From Lacrimispora amygdalina (GTDB lineage: Bacteria; Bacillota; Clostridia; Lachnospirales; Lachnospiraceae), in assembly GCF_003432035.1 (NCBI RefSeq), contig NZ_QOHO01000023.1:1-64000 (forward strand): DNA of 64,000 bases, given 5' to 3'. Positions 16,597 through 26,076 of this stretch are shown piece by piece. Under the pieces are notes generated by a model. It searched no databases. It was given only the letters and a program-made list of their open reading frames with translations, and had not been told where the DNA came from. The translations under genes were made by a program, and so were the position numbers. Every line of letters begins with the position of its first letter. Position 1 is the first letter of the stretch.

Positions 16597-16670
16597 AAGT
16601 AAAATCCTCCTCAAAATGTGAAAATTATGCTGCTCCCCCGCAGCTTTCATTGCGGAAAAGCCCTGAAAGT

Positions 16671-16699
16671 ATTATAGCACAATTAAAGGGGGAGTAAAG
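16671..16699 (-). promoter_or_regulatory. Predicted ppdK promoter
   Basis: Reverse strand TGCTATAAT, an extended -10 (TATAAT at 16676-16671), with a -35-like CTTTAC (16699-16694) at 17 bp. The start near 16664 leaves a leader of about 70 bases before ATG 16596. Confidence 0.6.
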
Positions 16700-16812
16700 A
16701 GGTTTTCATTGATTATTTGAAGTAATTTTCTCTTTTTTAAATACAATTGCATTGAAAGCACTTACAAAGTCTGTCTTTTTCCGATATGCGATTTGTGTTC
16801 GTATATACGAAA

Positions 16813-18135
16813 TTACCTTCGACAAATACTCTGTTTTTTTAACATAATTCGACATACAGCAAGAGTCAGCACTTCTGTCACCGGCATCACAGTCCAGATT
16901 CCCGTAACTCCCATAAACAATGGAAGAACAAAAACCAGAAGGCTGTTTAGAACGATCCCCCGAAGCAGGCAGATCCTCAAGGCATTTGCAGGTTCCATCA
17001 CTGACTGGAACCAGGTGGTGTAAAGCACATTCAGCCCCATTGCTGCAAAGGACAGAAAGTAAATCCTTACTGCTGGAACCGCCATAGTCAGAATTTCCTT
17101 ATCAGGTCTTACAAATGCTTCTGTTACAAGAGCCGGAAACAAAAGTCCCATCCCGGCAAACAGCACACCGGAAAGACAGGCTGTCCCCTCCGCCAGATGT
17201 CTTACCTCCTTTAACCTTTCCTTTTTTCCTGCACCGTAATTTGTTGCCAGAATCGGCTGTACTGCCTGGGATATTCCGTTATTGACTGACGATGCGATAT
17301 ATGCGCTGTTGGAAATAATACCATAAACCACCACTCCCAGTTCACCGGCGATGGAAAGAATCTGGCGGTTAAATAAGAAGGTGACGATTCCATTGCACAT
17401 ATCCAGTAAAAAGCTGGAGAATCCATTTTTCACCACATCTGCAGCCTGCTTCAAACGGATTCCTGTAACAAATCTTAATGTATTTTCTTTTGAAACCAGG
17501 TGGGTCAGCAATATAAAAAGAGTTACAAAACTGCCGATGACAGTGGCAGCAGCAGCCCCTTTCATACCCATCTGCATGGGAAACATCAGAATATAATCCA
17601 GGATAATGTTTAACACTCCTCCTGAAACCACTGCTGTCATGGCAAGCCTTGGCGCTTTATCATTGCGCACAAATACCTGATAAAAAGATGCAAATAAAAA
17701 AGCGGGGGCTCCTGATATCAGAATCCGTCCATACTCCTCCACATAAGGCGTCATATTTCCATTTCTCCCCAGAAATGCTGTAATGGGCAGAAAAAAAGCA
17801 TGGCCGAAAACGGTATAGGTAACGCTCATTCCTGCAGCCATTATAAATGCAGCTGTATAATACTGATTGGCAGCCAGACCGTCTTTTTTCCCTTTGCACA
17901 CAGATAAAAGGATTCCGCCTCCTGCCCCGAACAGCATGCCGGTTGCAAAGAACAGGCTGAACAGAGGCAGAAGTATATTCAGGGCAGCAATTCCGATCGC
18001 GCCCACTCCTCTTCCAATCATAAGAGTGTCTGCTAATATATAAATGGATGTAACCATTGTTGCACTAATTGACGGAAGAAGATATCCTGCGAATAATTTT
18101 TTAACAGGATCTTCCAGTAGATTTACTTTTTTCAT
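16813..18135 (-). CDS. MATE family efflux transporter
   Basis: A 440-residue protein with about twelve membrane spans in two related halves. N-terminal 'LLEDPVKKLFAGYLLPSISATMVTSIYILADTLMIGRGVG' and the repeat 'GISQAVQPILATNYGAGKKER' are hallmark MATE segments. These proteins export cationic drugs or metabolites with Na+ or H+ antiport; the substrate cannot be told. GGAGA stands nine bases before the ATG. It is divergent from the BMP operon; the 238-base gap between them holds promoters for both. Confidence 0.9.
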   Translation of the reverse strand: MKKVNLLEDPVKKLFAGYLLPSISATMVTSIYILADTLMIGRGVGAIGIAALNILLPLFSLFFATGMLFGAGGGILLSVCKGKKDGLAANQYYTAAFIMAAGMSVTYTVFGHAFFLPITAFLGRNGNMTPYVEEYGRILISGAPAFLFASFYQVFVRNDKAPRLAMTAVVSGGVLNIILDYILMFPMQMGMKGAAAATVIGSFVTLFILLTHLVSKENTLRFVTGIRLKQAADVVKNGFSSFLLDMCNGIVTFLFNRQILSIAGELGVVVYGIISNSAYIASSVNNGISQAVQPILATNYGAGKKERLKEVRHLAEGTACLSGVLFAGMGLLFPALVTEAFVRPDKEILTMAVPAVRIYFLSFAAMGLNVLYTTWFQSVMEPANALRICLLRGIVLNSLLVFVLPLFMGVTGIWTVMPVTEVLTLAVCRIMLKKQSICRR

Positions 18136-18297
18136 AATTAAGTCTCCTTTTTTAAGTCTTAAAATAGTTTAACATAATTTAATTAAATAACAAGGAAAAG
18201 AAAGAAAGGGGGATTTAACATATAAAAGTCAGTGCATATGGTTTAAAAAGACAGATTTTTTTATCTTAGTTTTTATGCAAAATATCATCAATTAAGA

Positions 18298-18326
18298 TTG
18301 TTTCCAGCGCTGAAATATGATACATT
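18298..18326 (+). promoter_or_regulatory. Predicted promoter of the BMP transporter operon
   Basis: TTGTTT (18298-18303), 17 bp, TACATT (18321-18326); AGGAGG at 18356-18361 precedes ATG 18374. Transcription would start near 18333 with a 40-base leader, too short for a riboswitch of known purine type. Confidence 0.55.
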
Positions 18327-18373
18327 AGTGTTATCTCTGAAAATATATAAATAACAGGAGGAAAGATCGTATT

Positions 18374-19549
18374 ATGAAAAAAAGAGCTCTCGCATTAGCT
18401 ATGGCAGTCATGATGGCTGCAACACTCAGCGCATGTGGTTCTTCCAATTCCGGAACAGCAACTACTGCAGCTTCATCAGCAGAAACCACAACTGCAGCTG
18501 AAAAAACTGCTGAAACTACCGGTGCAACATCCGTCAAGTCTGATTCATCAAACGGATATGAACTGGCGCTGGTTACAGACCTTGGTACCATTGATGACAA
18601 ATCATTTAACCAGGGTGCATGGGAAGGTATGAAGAAGTACGCAGAAGAGAACAAGATCTCCTACAAGTACTATCAGCCGCAGGAAGGTACCACAGATTCT
18701 TATCTGGAGACCATCGGACTTGCGATTGAAGGCGGCGCAAAATTAGTCGTATGTCCAGGTTTCTTATTTGAAGAACCGGTATTCCTTGCTCAGGAACAGT
18801 ATAAGGATGTTCACTTCATTCTTCTTGACGGAGTTCCTCATAATGCAGATTACTCCGAATATAAGACAGAAGCCAACGTTATGCCAATCCTGTTCCAGGA
18901 AGACGAGCCTGGTTTCTTAGCCGGCTATGCAGCAGTAAAAGACGGTTATACAAAGCTTGGTTTCTTAGGCGGTATGGCAGTTCCTGCAGTTATCCGTTAT
19001 GGTTACGGATTTGCTGAGGGCGCCGATTACGCTGCTAAGGAAATGGGCATTGACAACATTGAAATTATGTACAACTATACAGGTGCTTTCGCTGCAACTC
19101 CGGAAGCCCAGTCTATGGCAGCATCCTGGTATCAGAACGGAACCGAAGTAATCTTCGGCTGCGGCGGTGCTGTTGGCAACTCTGTTATGGCTGCAGCTCA
19201 GGAAAAGGGCAAAAAAGTAATCGGTGTTGACGTTGACCAGAGCTTTGAATCTGAAACAGTCATCACTTCTGCCATGAAGCAGCTTTCCGTATCTGTATAC
19301 GATGGTGTAAAAGATTTCTATGACAACAAGTTCCCAGGCGGCGAGACAAGCATTTTCTCAGCTAAGAATGATGGTATCGGTCTTCCTATGGAAACTTCCA
19401 AGTTTACTAAATTCACAAAAGAAGATTATGAAAAAATCTTTACTGAATTAAAGGATGGCAAGGTAACTCTGGTACAGCCTTCTCAGGATAATAACGATCC
19501 GAACAAAGACTTAAAGCTTGAAAAAACAAAAATTAACTTTGTAGAATAA
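18374..19549 (+). CDS. BMP family ABC transporter substrate-binding lipoprotein
   Basis: A 391-residue lipoprotein: basic start, hydrophobic core and lipobox LSAC with lipidated C21, then a Ser/Thr/Ala-rich linker (to about 55) and the BMP/TmpC/Med fold ('LALVTDLGTIDDKSFNQGAWEGM', 'IFGCGGAVGNSVMAAAQEKGKKVIGVDVDQS'). Proteins of this family bind nucleosides or purines and pass them to RbsA-like ABC transporters; the three following genes supply exactly that. The codon usage is that of a highly expressed gene. A hairpin series after the stop suggests that it is produced in excess over the membrane components. Confidence 0.93.
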   Translation: MKKRALALAMAVMMAATLSACGSSNSGTATTAASSAETTTAAEKTAETTGATSVKSDSSNGYELALVTDLGTIDDKSFNQGAWEGMKKYAEENKISYKYYQPQEGTTDSYLETIGLAIEGGAKLVVCPGFLFEEPVFLAQEQYKDVHFILLDGVPHNADYSEYKTEANVMPILFQEDEPGFLAGYAAVKDGYTKLGFLGGMAVPAVIRYGYGFAEGADYAAKEMGIDNIEIMYNYTGAFAATPEAQSMAASWYQNGTEVIFGCGGAVGNSVMAAAQEKGKKVIGVDVDQSFESETVITSAMKQLSVSVYDGVKDFYDNKFPGGETSIFSAKNDGIGLPMETSKFTKFTKEDYEKIFTELKDGKVTLVQPSQDNNDPNKDLKLEKTKINFVE

Positions 19550-19556
19550 TCCGAAG

Positions 19557-19580
19557 GGGTATTGCCCTTTCGGGCATACC
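19557..19580 (+). promoter_or_regulatory. First intercistronic hairpin of the BMP operon
   Basis: GGTATTGCCC and GGGCATACC pair around a TTTC loop eight bases after the lipoprotein stop. No T run follows, so it is more likely a 3' stabiliser of the lipoprotein mRNA than a terminator. Confidence 0.5.
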
Positions 19581-19614
19581 ACAATGTCAGTATTCTGACA
19601 TAAAAAAGGAAAGG

Positions 19615-19672
19615 AGATGCCGTTTGATTCACCAGTCATAACAGATCTGGTCTCTTACGGCATCTTCTTTTT
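19615..19672 (+). terminator. Attenuator-like terminator before the BMP ATPase
   Basis: AGATGCCGT (19615-19623) pairs with ACGGCATCT (19657-19665), with an inner ACCAG/CTGGT stem, followed by TTCTTTTT. It lies between the binding protein and the ATPase gene and would let only part of transcription reach the permeases. Confidence 0.65.
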
Positions 19673-19736
19673 GGTTTAAAACTTTATTAACCTGGTACCG
19701 GGTCCCATAGATAGGTACCGAAGTAAGGGGGATTTT

Positions 19737-21272
19737 ATGGACTACATTATTGAGATGCTTCATATCACAAAAGAATTTCCCGGTATCATCGCCAATGATG
19801 ACATTACACTTCAGCTGAAAAAAGGCGAGATACACGCCCTCCTGGGAGAAAACGGAGCAGGCAAATCCACTCTCATGAGTGTTTTATTCGGATTATACCA
19901 GCCGGAGAAAGGCTCAATCCGGGTTCGTGGTAATGAAGAAAAAATTACAGGTCCGCTGGATGCCAATGCTCTTGGTATCGGTATGGTGCATCAGCATTTC
20001 AAGCTGGTGGAGAATTTCACGGTTTTACAAAATATTGTTCTGGGCATGGAAACCACCAGACATGGATTTTTAAAGATGGATGATGCCCGGAAAAAAGTAA
20101 TGGAATTAAGTGAAAAATACAAACTGTTCGTAGACCCTGATGCACTGATATCAGATATTACCGTTGGAATGCAGCAAAGGGTTGAAATCTTAAAAATGCT
20201 TTATCGTGATAATGAAATCATGATATTTGATGAACCCACCGCAGTTTTGACCCCTCAGGAAATTGATGAACTGATGCAGATCATGCGGGATCTGGTAAAG
20301 GAAGGTAAATCCATCCTGTTCATCACACATAAGCTCAACGAAATCAAGGCGGTAGCAGACCGCTGTTCCGTTCTGCGCCGCGGTAAATATATTGGAACTG
20401 TAGATGTTGCTGATACCACACGGGAAGAGATGTCAGAGATGATGGTTGGCCGGAAGGTGAACTTAACCATTAATAAAAAGGCTGCAGCCCCCGGTGAAGT
20501 GGTTCTTGAAGTAAAGAACTTATCCGTAGAGGCCAAACATAAGGGACAGACCAAAAAGCTGGTTCATGATGTATCCTTCCAGGTAAGAAGAGGCGAAATT
20601 GTCTGTATCGCCGGTATTGACGGCAATGGGCAGACTGAGCTGATTCATGCAATTACCGGCATTTCAGACCCAAACTCCGGTACGGTCTCCATTAACGGTG
20701 AGGATATGACGAAAAAAAGTATCCGCTACAAAAATACCCACGGCCTCTCCCACATTCCGGAAGACCGGCATAAGCATGGTCTGGTGCTGGAATATAACCT
20801 GGCATACAATCTGGTTCTTCAGCAGTACTTTGACAAGGAATTCCAGAGCGGTACATTTTTAAAGAATGACCAGATCTATGATTATGCACAGAAGCTGATT
20901 GAAAATTATGATATCCGGAGCAGCGAAGGAGCATTTACCACTACCCGCAGCATGTCCGGCGGTAACCAGCAGAAGGCAATCGTAGCCAGAGAGATCTCAA
21001 AAGGGCCGGATATTTTACTTGCAGTACAGCCTACCAGAGGACTGGATGTGGGGGCCATCGAATACATTCACAACCAGCTGGTAAAGCAGCGTGATGCAGG
21101 CGCCGCAATTTTACTGGTATCACTGGAATTAGATGAAGTTATGAATTTAAGCGACCGGATTTTAGTCATGTTTGAAGGCGGAATCGTTGCCGACTTAGAC
21201 CCTGAGAACATTAACGTTCAGGAATTAGGTCTTTATATGGCAGGCGCTAAGAAAGAAGGTGGCACACTATGA
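19737..21272 (+). CDS. Nucleoside/sugar ABC transporter ATPase (two NBDs)
   Basis: A 511-residue RbsA/YufO-type ATPase with two nucleotide-binding domains. NBD1 has Walker A GENGAGKST (about 36-44) and Walker B MIFDEPTAVLTP; NBD2 has the degenerate Walker A GIDGNGQTE, signature MSGGNQQK and LAVQPTRGLDVGA, the usual asymmetry of this class. It energises the nucleoside importer together with the two permeases that follow. GGGGG stands before ATG 19737; the end overlaps the first permease by four bases. Confidence 0.93.
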   Translation: MDYIIEMLHITKEFPGIIANDDITLQLKKGEIHALLGENGAGKSTLMSVLFGLYQPEKGSIRVRGNEEKITGPLDANALGIGMVHQHFKLVENFTVLQNIVLGMETTRHGFLKMDDARKKVMELSEKYKLFVDPDALISDITVGMQQRVEILKMLYRDNEIMIFDEPTAVLTPQEIDELMQIMRDLVKEGKSILFITHKLNEIKAVADRCSVLRRGKYIGTVDVADTTREEMSEMMVGRKVNLTINKKAAAPGEVVLEVKNLSVEAKHKGQTKKLVHDVSFQVRRGEIVCIAGIDGNGQTELIHAITGISDPNSGTVSINGEDMTKKSIRYKNTHGLSHIPEDRHKHGLVLEYNLAYNLVLQQYFDKEFQSGTFLKNDQIYDYAQKLIENYDIRSSEGAFTTTRSMSGGNQQKAIVAREISKGPDILLAVQPTRGLDVGAIEYIHNQLVKQRDAGAAILLVSLELDEVMNLSDRILVMFEGGIVADLDPENINVQELGLYMAGAKKEGGTL

Positions 21273-22378
21273 AACCGAAACAGATAAAAGATCATACAGG
21301 CATTCTCTCTTCCGTTTTCGCCATAATTCTGGGACTGATTGTGGGACTGATTATCTTGTTTCTGTGCAATCCGGTGCAGGCACTTCCCGGATTTGCTACC
21401 ATTTTAACAGGAGCCTTTACCCACGGCGCCAAAGGCGTAGGCCAGGTATTTTATTATGCCACACCCATTATTCTCACCGGTCTTTCCGTAGGATTTGCAT
21501 TTAAAACCGGACTCTTTAACATCGGTACTCCGGGTCAGTTTATCGTGGGCGGCTTTGGAGCCGTCTATGTGGGCATTCTCTGGACATCACTGGGACCGGC
21601 CCACTGGATTATAGCCCTGGCGGCAAGCGTAATCCTGGGCGCATTGTGGGGACTGGTGCCGGGTATATTAAAAGCCTACTACAACGTGAATGAAGTGATT
21701 GCTTCTATTATGATGAACTACATCGGCATGTACCTGGTAAACTGGATTACAAAAAGCTACAAGCCGCTGTTTAACAATCTGCGCAACGAATCCAAGAACG
21801 TGGCTGCTACCGCAAATATCCCGAAGATGGGTCTGGACAGGCTTTTCCCGGGATCCAGTGTCAACGGAGGAATTATTATCGCCATTCTGGTTGTAATCCT
21901 CATATGGGTTATTTTAAATAAGACCACATTCGGCTATGAGCTGAAGGCCGTTGGATTCAACCGGGATGCCAGCAAATATGCGGGTATCAATGAAAAGAAA
22001 AGCATTATTCTTTCCATGGTAATCGCAGGTGCCATTGCAGGTCTTGCAGGAGGTCTCTTATTCCTTGCAGGAACCGGTAAGCATATTGAGATTAAAGATG
22101 TGCTGCCTTCCGAAGGCTTTACCGGTATTTCCGTTGCACTCCTTGGCTTAAACAATCCCATCGGTGTACTGTTCTCCGGTATTTTCATCGCATACTTAAC
22201 CGCAGGGGGCTTTTATTTACAGCTGTTTGAGTTTTCTACGGAAATTATTGATATTATCGTAGCAGTCATTATCTATTTCAGTGCATTTGCCCTTATGGTG
22301 AAGATTATTATATCAAAGATTATGGGACAGAAAAATGCAAAGTCAGGCGAAACTGAGAAAGGAGGAACGAAATCATGA
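21269..22378 (+). CDS. BMP-type ABC transporter permease 1
   Basis: A 369-residue BPD_transp_2 permease with about ten hydrophobic segments; 'ATPIILTGLSVGFAFKTGLFNIGTPGQF' and 'NEVIASIMMNYIGMYLVNW' are family hallmarks of YufP/NupP-like nucleoside permeases. It overlaps the ATPase gene and the second permease by four bases each, so the three membrane-complex genes are translationally coupled. The C-terminus is a short Lys/Glu-rich tail in the cytoplasm. Confidence 0.92.
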   Translation: MKPKQIKDHTGILSSVFAIILGLIVGLIILFLCNPVQALPGFATILTGAFTHGAKGVGQVFYYATPIILTGLSVGFAFKTGLFNIGTPGQFIVGGFGAVYVGILWTSLGPAHWIIALAASVILGALWGLVPGILKAYYNVNEVIASIMMNYIGMYLVNWITKSYKPLFNNLRNESKNVAATANIPKMGLDRLFPGSSVNGGIIIAILVVILIWVILNKTTFGYELKAVGFNRDASKYAGINEKKSIILSMVIAGAIAGLAGGLLFLAGTGKHIEIKDVLPSEGFTGISVALLGLNNPIGVLFSGIFIAYLTAGGFYLQLFEFSTEIIDIIVAVIIYFSAFALMVKIIISKIMGQKNAKSGETEKGGTKS

Positions 22379-23328
22379 GTGTTATTTATTTCATTTTTCA
22401 GCAGACCATGTATTTTATGATTCCTCTCATGATCGTTGCTCTTGGAGCCATGTTCTCGGAGCGAAGCGGCATTATTAACATCGCTCTGGAAGGTATTATG
22501 ACCATGGGAGCATTTACCGGAATCCTGTTTCTTAATTTTACAGGCAGCAGTATGAGCGGACAGCTGCAGCTGATTATTGCCATATTAATATCCATGGGTA
22601 CCGGAATGGTATTCTCACTGTTCCATGCTTATGCATCCATCAACATGAAATCAAACCAGGTAATCAGCGGTACTGCTTTAAACATGTTCGCACCTGCATT
22701 TGCCATTTTCGTTGCCCGTGTTATCCAGGGTGTGCAGCAGGTTCCGTTTAACAATACCTTCCGTATCATCTCGGTACCTGTTCTGGGAAGCATTCCGTTT
22801 ATCGGACCCCTTTTATTCCAGAACGCCTATATTACCACATACGTGGGAATCTTAATCTTTATTTTATCAGCCGTTGTGCTTTACCGCACCCGATTCGGTT
22901 TAAGACTTCGTGCATGCGGAGAACACCCCCAGGCAGCAGATTCTGCAGGAATTAATGTTTACAAGATGCAGTATGCGGGAGTTTTAATTTCAGGAGCTTT
23001 AGGCGGTCTTGGAGGTCTGGTATTTGTAGTTCCCACCTCCACTAACTTTAATGCCGATGTGGCAGGATACGGATTCCTGGCTCTTGCGGTATTAATCTTC
23101 GGTCAGTGGAAACCGGTAAATATCATGCTCTGCTCTCTCTTCTTCGGACTGATGAAAGCGGTGGCTTCCTCATATTCCGGAATTCCGTTCTTAAGTGCCC
23201 TTGGAATTCCCAGCTATTTCTACAAAATGGTTCCTTATATCATCACTTTAATCGTACTTGTCTTTACTTCAAGAAATTCCCAGGCTCCAAAAGCGGAGGG
23301 AATTCCATACGACAAAGGACAGAGATAA
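22375..23328 (+). CDS. BMP-type ABC transporter permease 2
   Basis: A 317-residue permease, smaller partner of the preceding one, with 'LGAMFSERSGIINIALEGIMTMGAF' and 'GEHPQAADSAGINVYKMQY', features of the YufQ/NupQ group. Pairing of one long and one short permease with a double ATPase and a BMP lipoprotein is the standard nucleoside importer, likely serving purine salvage. GGAGG is ten bases before the ATG. The operon ends at the hairpin that starts eight bases after its stop. Confidence 0.92.
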   Translation: MSVIYFIFQQTMYFMIPLMIVALGAMFSERSGIINIALEGIMTMGAFTGILFLNFTGSSMSGQLQLIIAILISMGTGMVFSLFHAYASINMKSNQVISGTALNMFAPAFAIFVARVIQGVQQVPFNNTFRIISVPVLGSIPFIGPLLFQNAYITTYVGILIFILSAVVLYRTRFGLRLRACGEHPQAADSAGINVYKMQYAGVLISGALGGLGGLVFVVPTSTNFNADVAGYGFLALAVLIFGQWKPVNIMLCSLFFGLMKAVASSYSGIPFLSALGIPSYFYKMVPYIITLIVLVFTSRNSQAPKAEGIPYDKGQR

Positions 23329-23335
23329 CGAAACT

Positions 23336-23383
23336 GCCGCAGGGCCGGATGATCCGACTGGATTTTCCTCCTGCGGCTTTTTT
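23336..23383 (+). terminator. Terminator of the BMP operon
   Basis: GCCGCAGG (23336-23343) pairs with CCTGCGGC (23370-23377), followed directly by TTTTTT. The loop is 26 bases. Confidence 0.85.
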
Positions 23384-23462
23384 GTTTCTCTGATCCTGTT
23401 GTCACTTAACAATATCGTACCATATGATATATTACAGCATACTAGAAAAGAGTGATCCCATA

Positions 23463-23927
23463 ATGTCTGACTGTAATTTCATATGCAATTTCACCTGTCA
23501 TCACAGCTCCTACTATTCCTGGGATGCCAATGACTACGGACCTTCCCCTCTCATTCTTAATATCAATCATGATACTTTAAGAAATCCTTCCTTCCGGACA
23601 ACAAGATGGACAGGAAAACATATGCAGCTTACTTTAATGAGTATTCCTGCAGGTTATGAAGTAGGTGTGGAAAATCACCCGAATGAAGATCAGTATATCT
23701 GTGTTACAGACGGAGATGGTATGATCTGTATGGGTAACAGTCCGTATGACCTTCTTTATACCAAATCCGTAGACAATGGCTGTGCCATTTTGATTCCTGC
23801 CAACACATGGCATAATCTGATCAATACCGGAGACCGCCCTCTGAAAATCTATTGTATCTATGCTCCGGTTGTCCACCAGCCGGATACAGTTCACTGGACG
23901 AAAAGAGATTCTGATAAGCAGAACTAG
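23463..23927 (+). CDS. Cupin domain protein
   Basis: A 154-residue single-domain cupin. 'GVENHPNEDQYICVTDGDG' is cupin motif 1 and 'PANTWHNLINTGDRPLKIYCIYAP' is motif 2; metal ligands would be the His and Gln/Asp of motif 1 and the His of TWHN. The enzymatic role is unknown; related clostridial proteins are annotated only as cupins. The N-terminus has an unusual Cys/His cluster (CNFICNFTCHHSSYY) that might bind metal. The frame is open 13 codons earlier (23424), but ATG 23463 has a better upstream GAGTG. Confidence 0.8.
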   Translation: MSDCNFICNFTCHHSSYYSWDANDYGPSPLILNINHDTLRNPSFRTTRWTGKHMQLTLMSIPAGYEVGVENHPNEDQYICVTDGDGMICMGNSPYDLLYTKSVDNGCAILIPANTWHNLINTGDRPLKIYCIYAPVVHQPDTVHWTKRDSDKQN

Positions 23928-23945
23928 CGACAGCAATTCATATAA

Positions 23946-23995
23946 AAAATCCGGAAGAAAATCTCATCATAGATTCTCTCCCGGATTCTGTTTTT
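23946..23995 (-). terminator. Bidirectional terminator between cupin gene and glyS
   Basis: Arms AATCCGG...AATC and GATT...CCCGGATT with a small loop; T runs occur on both sides (TTTTTT leftward, GTTTTTA rightward). It serves the two convergent genes. Confidence 0.75.
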
Positions 23996-25382
23996 AGAAA
24001 TGGAACTTATCTTCGAAGTAGCTCTTAAGTTCTGCAATCGGAACTCTGACCTGATCCATGGTATCACGGTCACGGACTGTTACTGCGTGATCTTCTTCTG
24101 AATCAAAATCATAGGTAATGCAGAACGGAGTACCAATCTCATCCTGTCTTCTGTAACGCTTTCCAATGTTTCCTCTGTCATCAAATTCACAGTTATAATA
24201 TCTGCGCAGCTCGTCAAATACTTTCTCTGCGCCTTCATTTAATTTCTTGGATAATGGAAGAACACCAATCTTTACCGGAGCAATAGCCGGGTGGAAATGA
24301 AGAACTGTACGTACATCACCCTCTGCGATCTCTTCCTCATCGTATGCAGCACAAAGGAACGCAAGCGTCACACGGTCAGCTCCCAGAGAAGGCTCGATTA
24401 CATATGGAATATAACGCTCCTTCTTATCGTCATCAAAATAGGTTAAGTCCTGACCGGAAGTATTCTGATGCTGGGTTAAGTCATAATCGGTTCTGTCTGC
24501 AATTCCCCATAATTCACCCCAGCCGAAGGGGAATAAAAATTCAATATCAGAGGTTGCCTTGCTGTAGAAGGAAAGTTCTTCCTTCTCATGGTCTCTGACG
24601 CGCATCTCATCATCTTTGATGCCTAAATTCTTCAACCAGCTGATGCAGAACTCTTTCCAGTAAGCAAACCACTCTAAATCTGTATCCGGTTCACAGAAGA
24701 ATTCCAGCTCCATCTGCTCAAATTCTCTGGTACGGAAGGTAAAGTTTCCAGGAGTGATCTCATTACGGAAAGACTTACCAATCTGTCCGATGCCAAAAGG
24801 AATCTTCTTACGGGAGGTTCTTTGAACATTCTTAAAGTTTACGAAGATACCCTGAGCTGTCTCAGGTCTTAAATAAACAGTATTCTTTGCATCCTCAGTA
24901 ACTCCCTGAAAGGTCTTGAACATTAAGTTAAACTGGCGGATATCGGTAAAGTCATGCTTTCCGCAGCTTGGGCAGCAGATATTTTTTTCATCGATGTACT
25001 TTTTCATCTCTTCCTGAGACCATGCGTCTACGGAGCCTTCGATGGTAATTCCATGTTCACCCATATAATCTTCAATCAGCTTATCTGCGCGGAAACGTTC
25101 CTTACATGCCTTACAGTCCATAAGAGGATCGGAAAATCCGCCTAAGTGGCCGGAAGCGATCCAGGTCTGGGAATTCATCAGGATTGCGCAGTCCACACCT
25201 ACGTTATAGGGACTTTCCTGAATAAATTTCTGCCACCAGGCTTTCTTTACGTTATTCTTTAATTCCACTCCCAGATTGCCGTAATCCCAGGTATTTGCAA
25301 GACCTCCGTAAATTTCAGAGCCTGGATATACGAATCCCCTTGACTTTGCCAGTCCCACTATCTTTTCCATTGTCTTTTCCAT
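23994..25382 (-). CDS. glyS: Glycine--tRNA ligase (homodimeric)
   Basis: Charges tRNA-Gly. The 462-residue protein is the alpha2 type, not the alpha2beta2 type of many bacteria. Class II motif 2 is seen in '[31 protein letters not shown]' and motif 3 in '[14 protein letters not shown]'; the anticodon-binding domain is C-terminal (about 355-462). A Cys cluster (CKAC, CCPSC) at about 85-140 is a zinc-like insert common in this form. It lies 14 bases after the lipoprotein gene, with GAGAGG before the ATG, and no T-box leader is visible in that gap. Confidence 0.95.
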   Translation of the reverse strand: MEKTMEKIVGLAKSRGFVYPGSEIYGGLANTWDYGNLGVELKNNVKKAWWQKFIQESPYNVGVDCAILMNSQTWIASGHLGGFSDPLMDCKACKERFRADKLIEDYMGEHGITIEGSVDAWSQEEMKKYIDEKNICCPSCGKHDFTDIRQFNLMFKTFQGVTEDAKNTVYLRPETAQGIFVNFKNVQRTSRKKIPFGIGQIGKSFRNEITPGNFTFRTREFEQMELEFFCEPDTDLEWFAYWKEFCISWLKNLGIKDDEMRVRDHEKEELSFYSKATSDIEFLFPFGWGELWGIADRTDYDLTQHQNTSGQDLTYFDDDKKERYIPYVIEPSLGADRVTLAFLCAAYDEEEIAEGDVRTVLHFHPAIAPVKIGVLPLSKKLNEGAEKVFDELRRYYNCEFDDRGNIGKRYRRQDEIGTPFCITYDFDSEEDHAVTVRDRDTMDQVRVPIAELKSYFEDKFHF

Positions 25383-25396
25383 GATCTTAACCTCTC

Positions 25397-26023
25397 TTAT
25401 TTAAAAATAATGTAGCTTTTTCCCTTTGTTGTCTGTACAGTATGACTGTCCTTTATCACCACATTGTCTGAAACAAACAGAATCCTTCCCTGGGTCTGTA
25501 TGGTTACGGGATTGGCTGATGTTACAACAACCGTCTGGCTCTCTCCTCTTTTGGATACTGCCTTTTGATCCGCTTTTTTACCATCTGCTTTTATAAAGGT
25601 CACTCCCTCTGATTCACTCTGGCCATAAACTTCAGACAGTTTATCGACTGCAATGGACTCTACCTGATTTTCTTTGTCTTCATACTGGGTTGTAAATCCA
25701 ATCAGTGCATCCGGAGATGCATAATGGAACATCATTTTGGCTGTTCCGTTATCCAGTGTGCAGGAGTCTAAGGTTACCTGGTTCTGCCCGTTTGCCCCGT
25801 TATATTGAGAAACTGCTTCTTCCAGAAATGTTTTCAGTTCATCCCCATTGTAATAATCCTGCTGTACATAAGATTCCACCGTAGCAGTCTGAAATGTCCC
25901 TTCTTCTGTTACATAGATTCTGCTGCTCTCTGAATTCAAGGTGCTGCCGCCGCCATTCCCAAGACATCCTGTCAGCATGCCTGCTGCCAGCAGGGCAGTC
26001 AGAACCGCTTTCCATTTTTTCAT
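25397..26023 (-). CDS. Putative lipoprotein between recO and glyS
   Basis: A 208-residue lipoprotein of unknown function: [20 protein letters not shown] gives a clear lipobox (LTGC, C20). The mature part is polar with alternating beta-type segments and no recognised enzyme motif; clostridial homologues next to glyS or recO are annotated as hypothetical. ATG 26023 is chosen because AGGAGG precedes it; the frame extends 19 codons further without a signal-like start. It lies 53 bases after recO. Confidence 0.75.
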   Translation of the reverse strand: MKKWKAVLTALLAAGMLTGCLGNGGGSTLNSESSRIYVTEEGTFQTATVESYVQQDYYNGDELKTFLEEAVSQYNGANGQNQVTLDSCTLDNGTAKMMFHYASPDALIGFTTQYEDKENQVESIAVDKLSEVYGQSESEGVTFIKADGKKADQKAVSKRGESQTVVVTSANPVTIQTQGRILFVSDNVVIKDSHTVQTTKGKSYIIFK

Positions 26024-26076
26024 CCAAATTCCTCCTGCATTGGCACATATGAGAGCATTATACCAAATGCTGCCTG

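Noticed and set aside
18136-18373. Possible purine riboswitch before the BMP operon
   Set aside because: The leader from the predicted promoter is only about 40 bases and the upstream AT-rich sequence shows no conserved purine aptamer pattern.
24900-25396. T-box leader for glyS
   Set aside because: glyS begins 14 bases after the lipoprotein gene, so there is no room for a T-box; the upstream lipoprotein leader also lacks the T-box sequence as far as can be seen.
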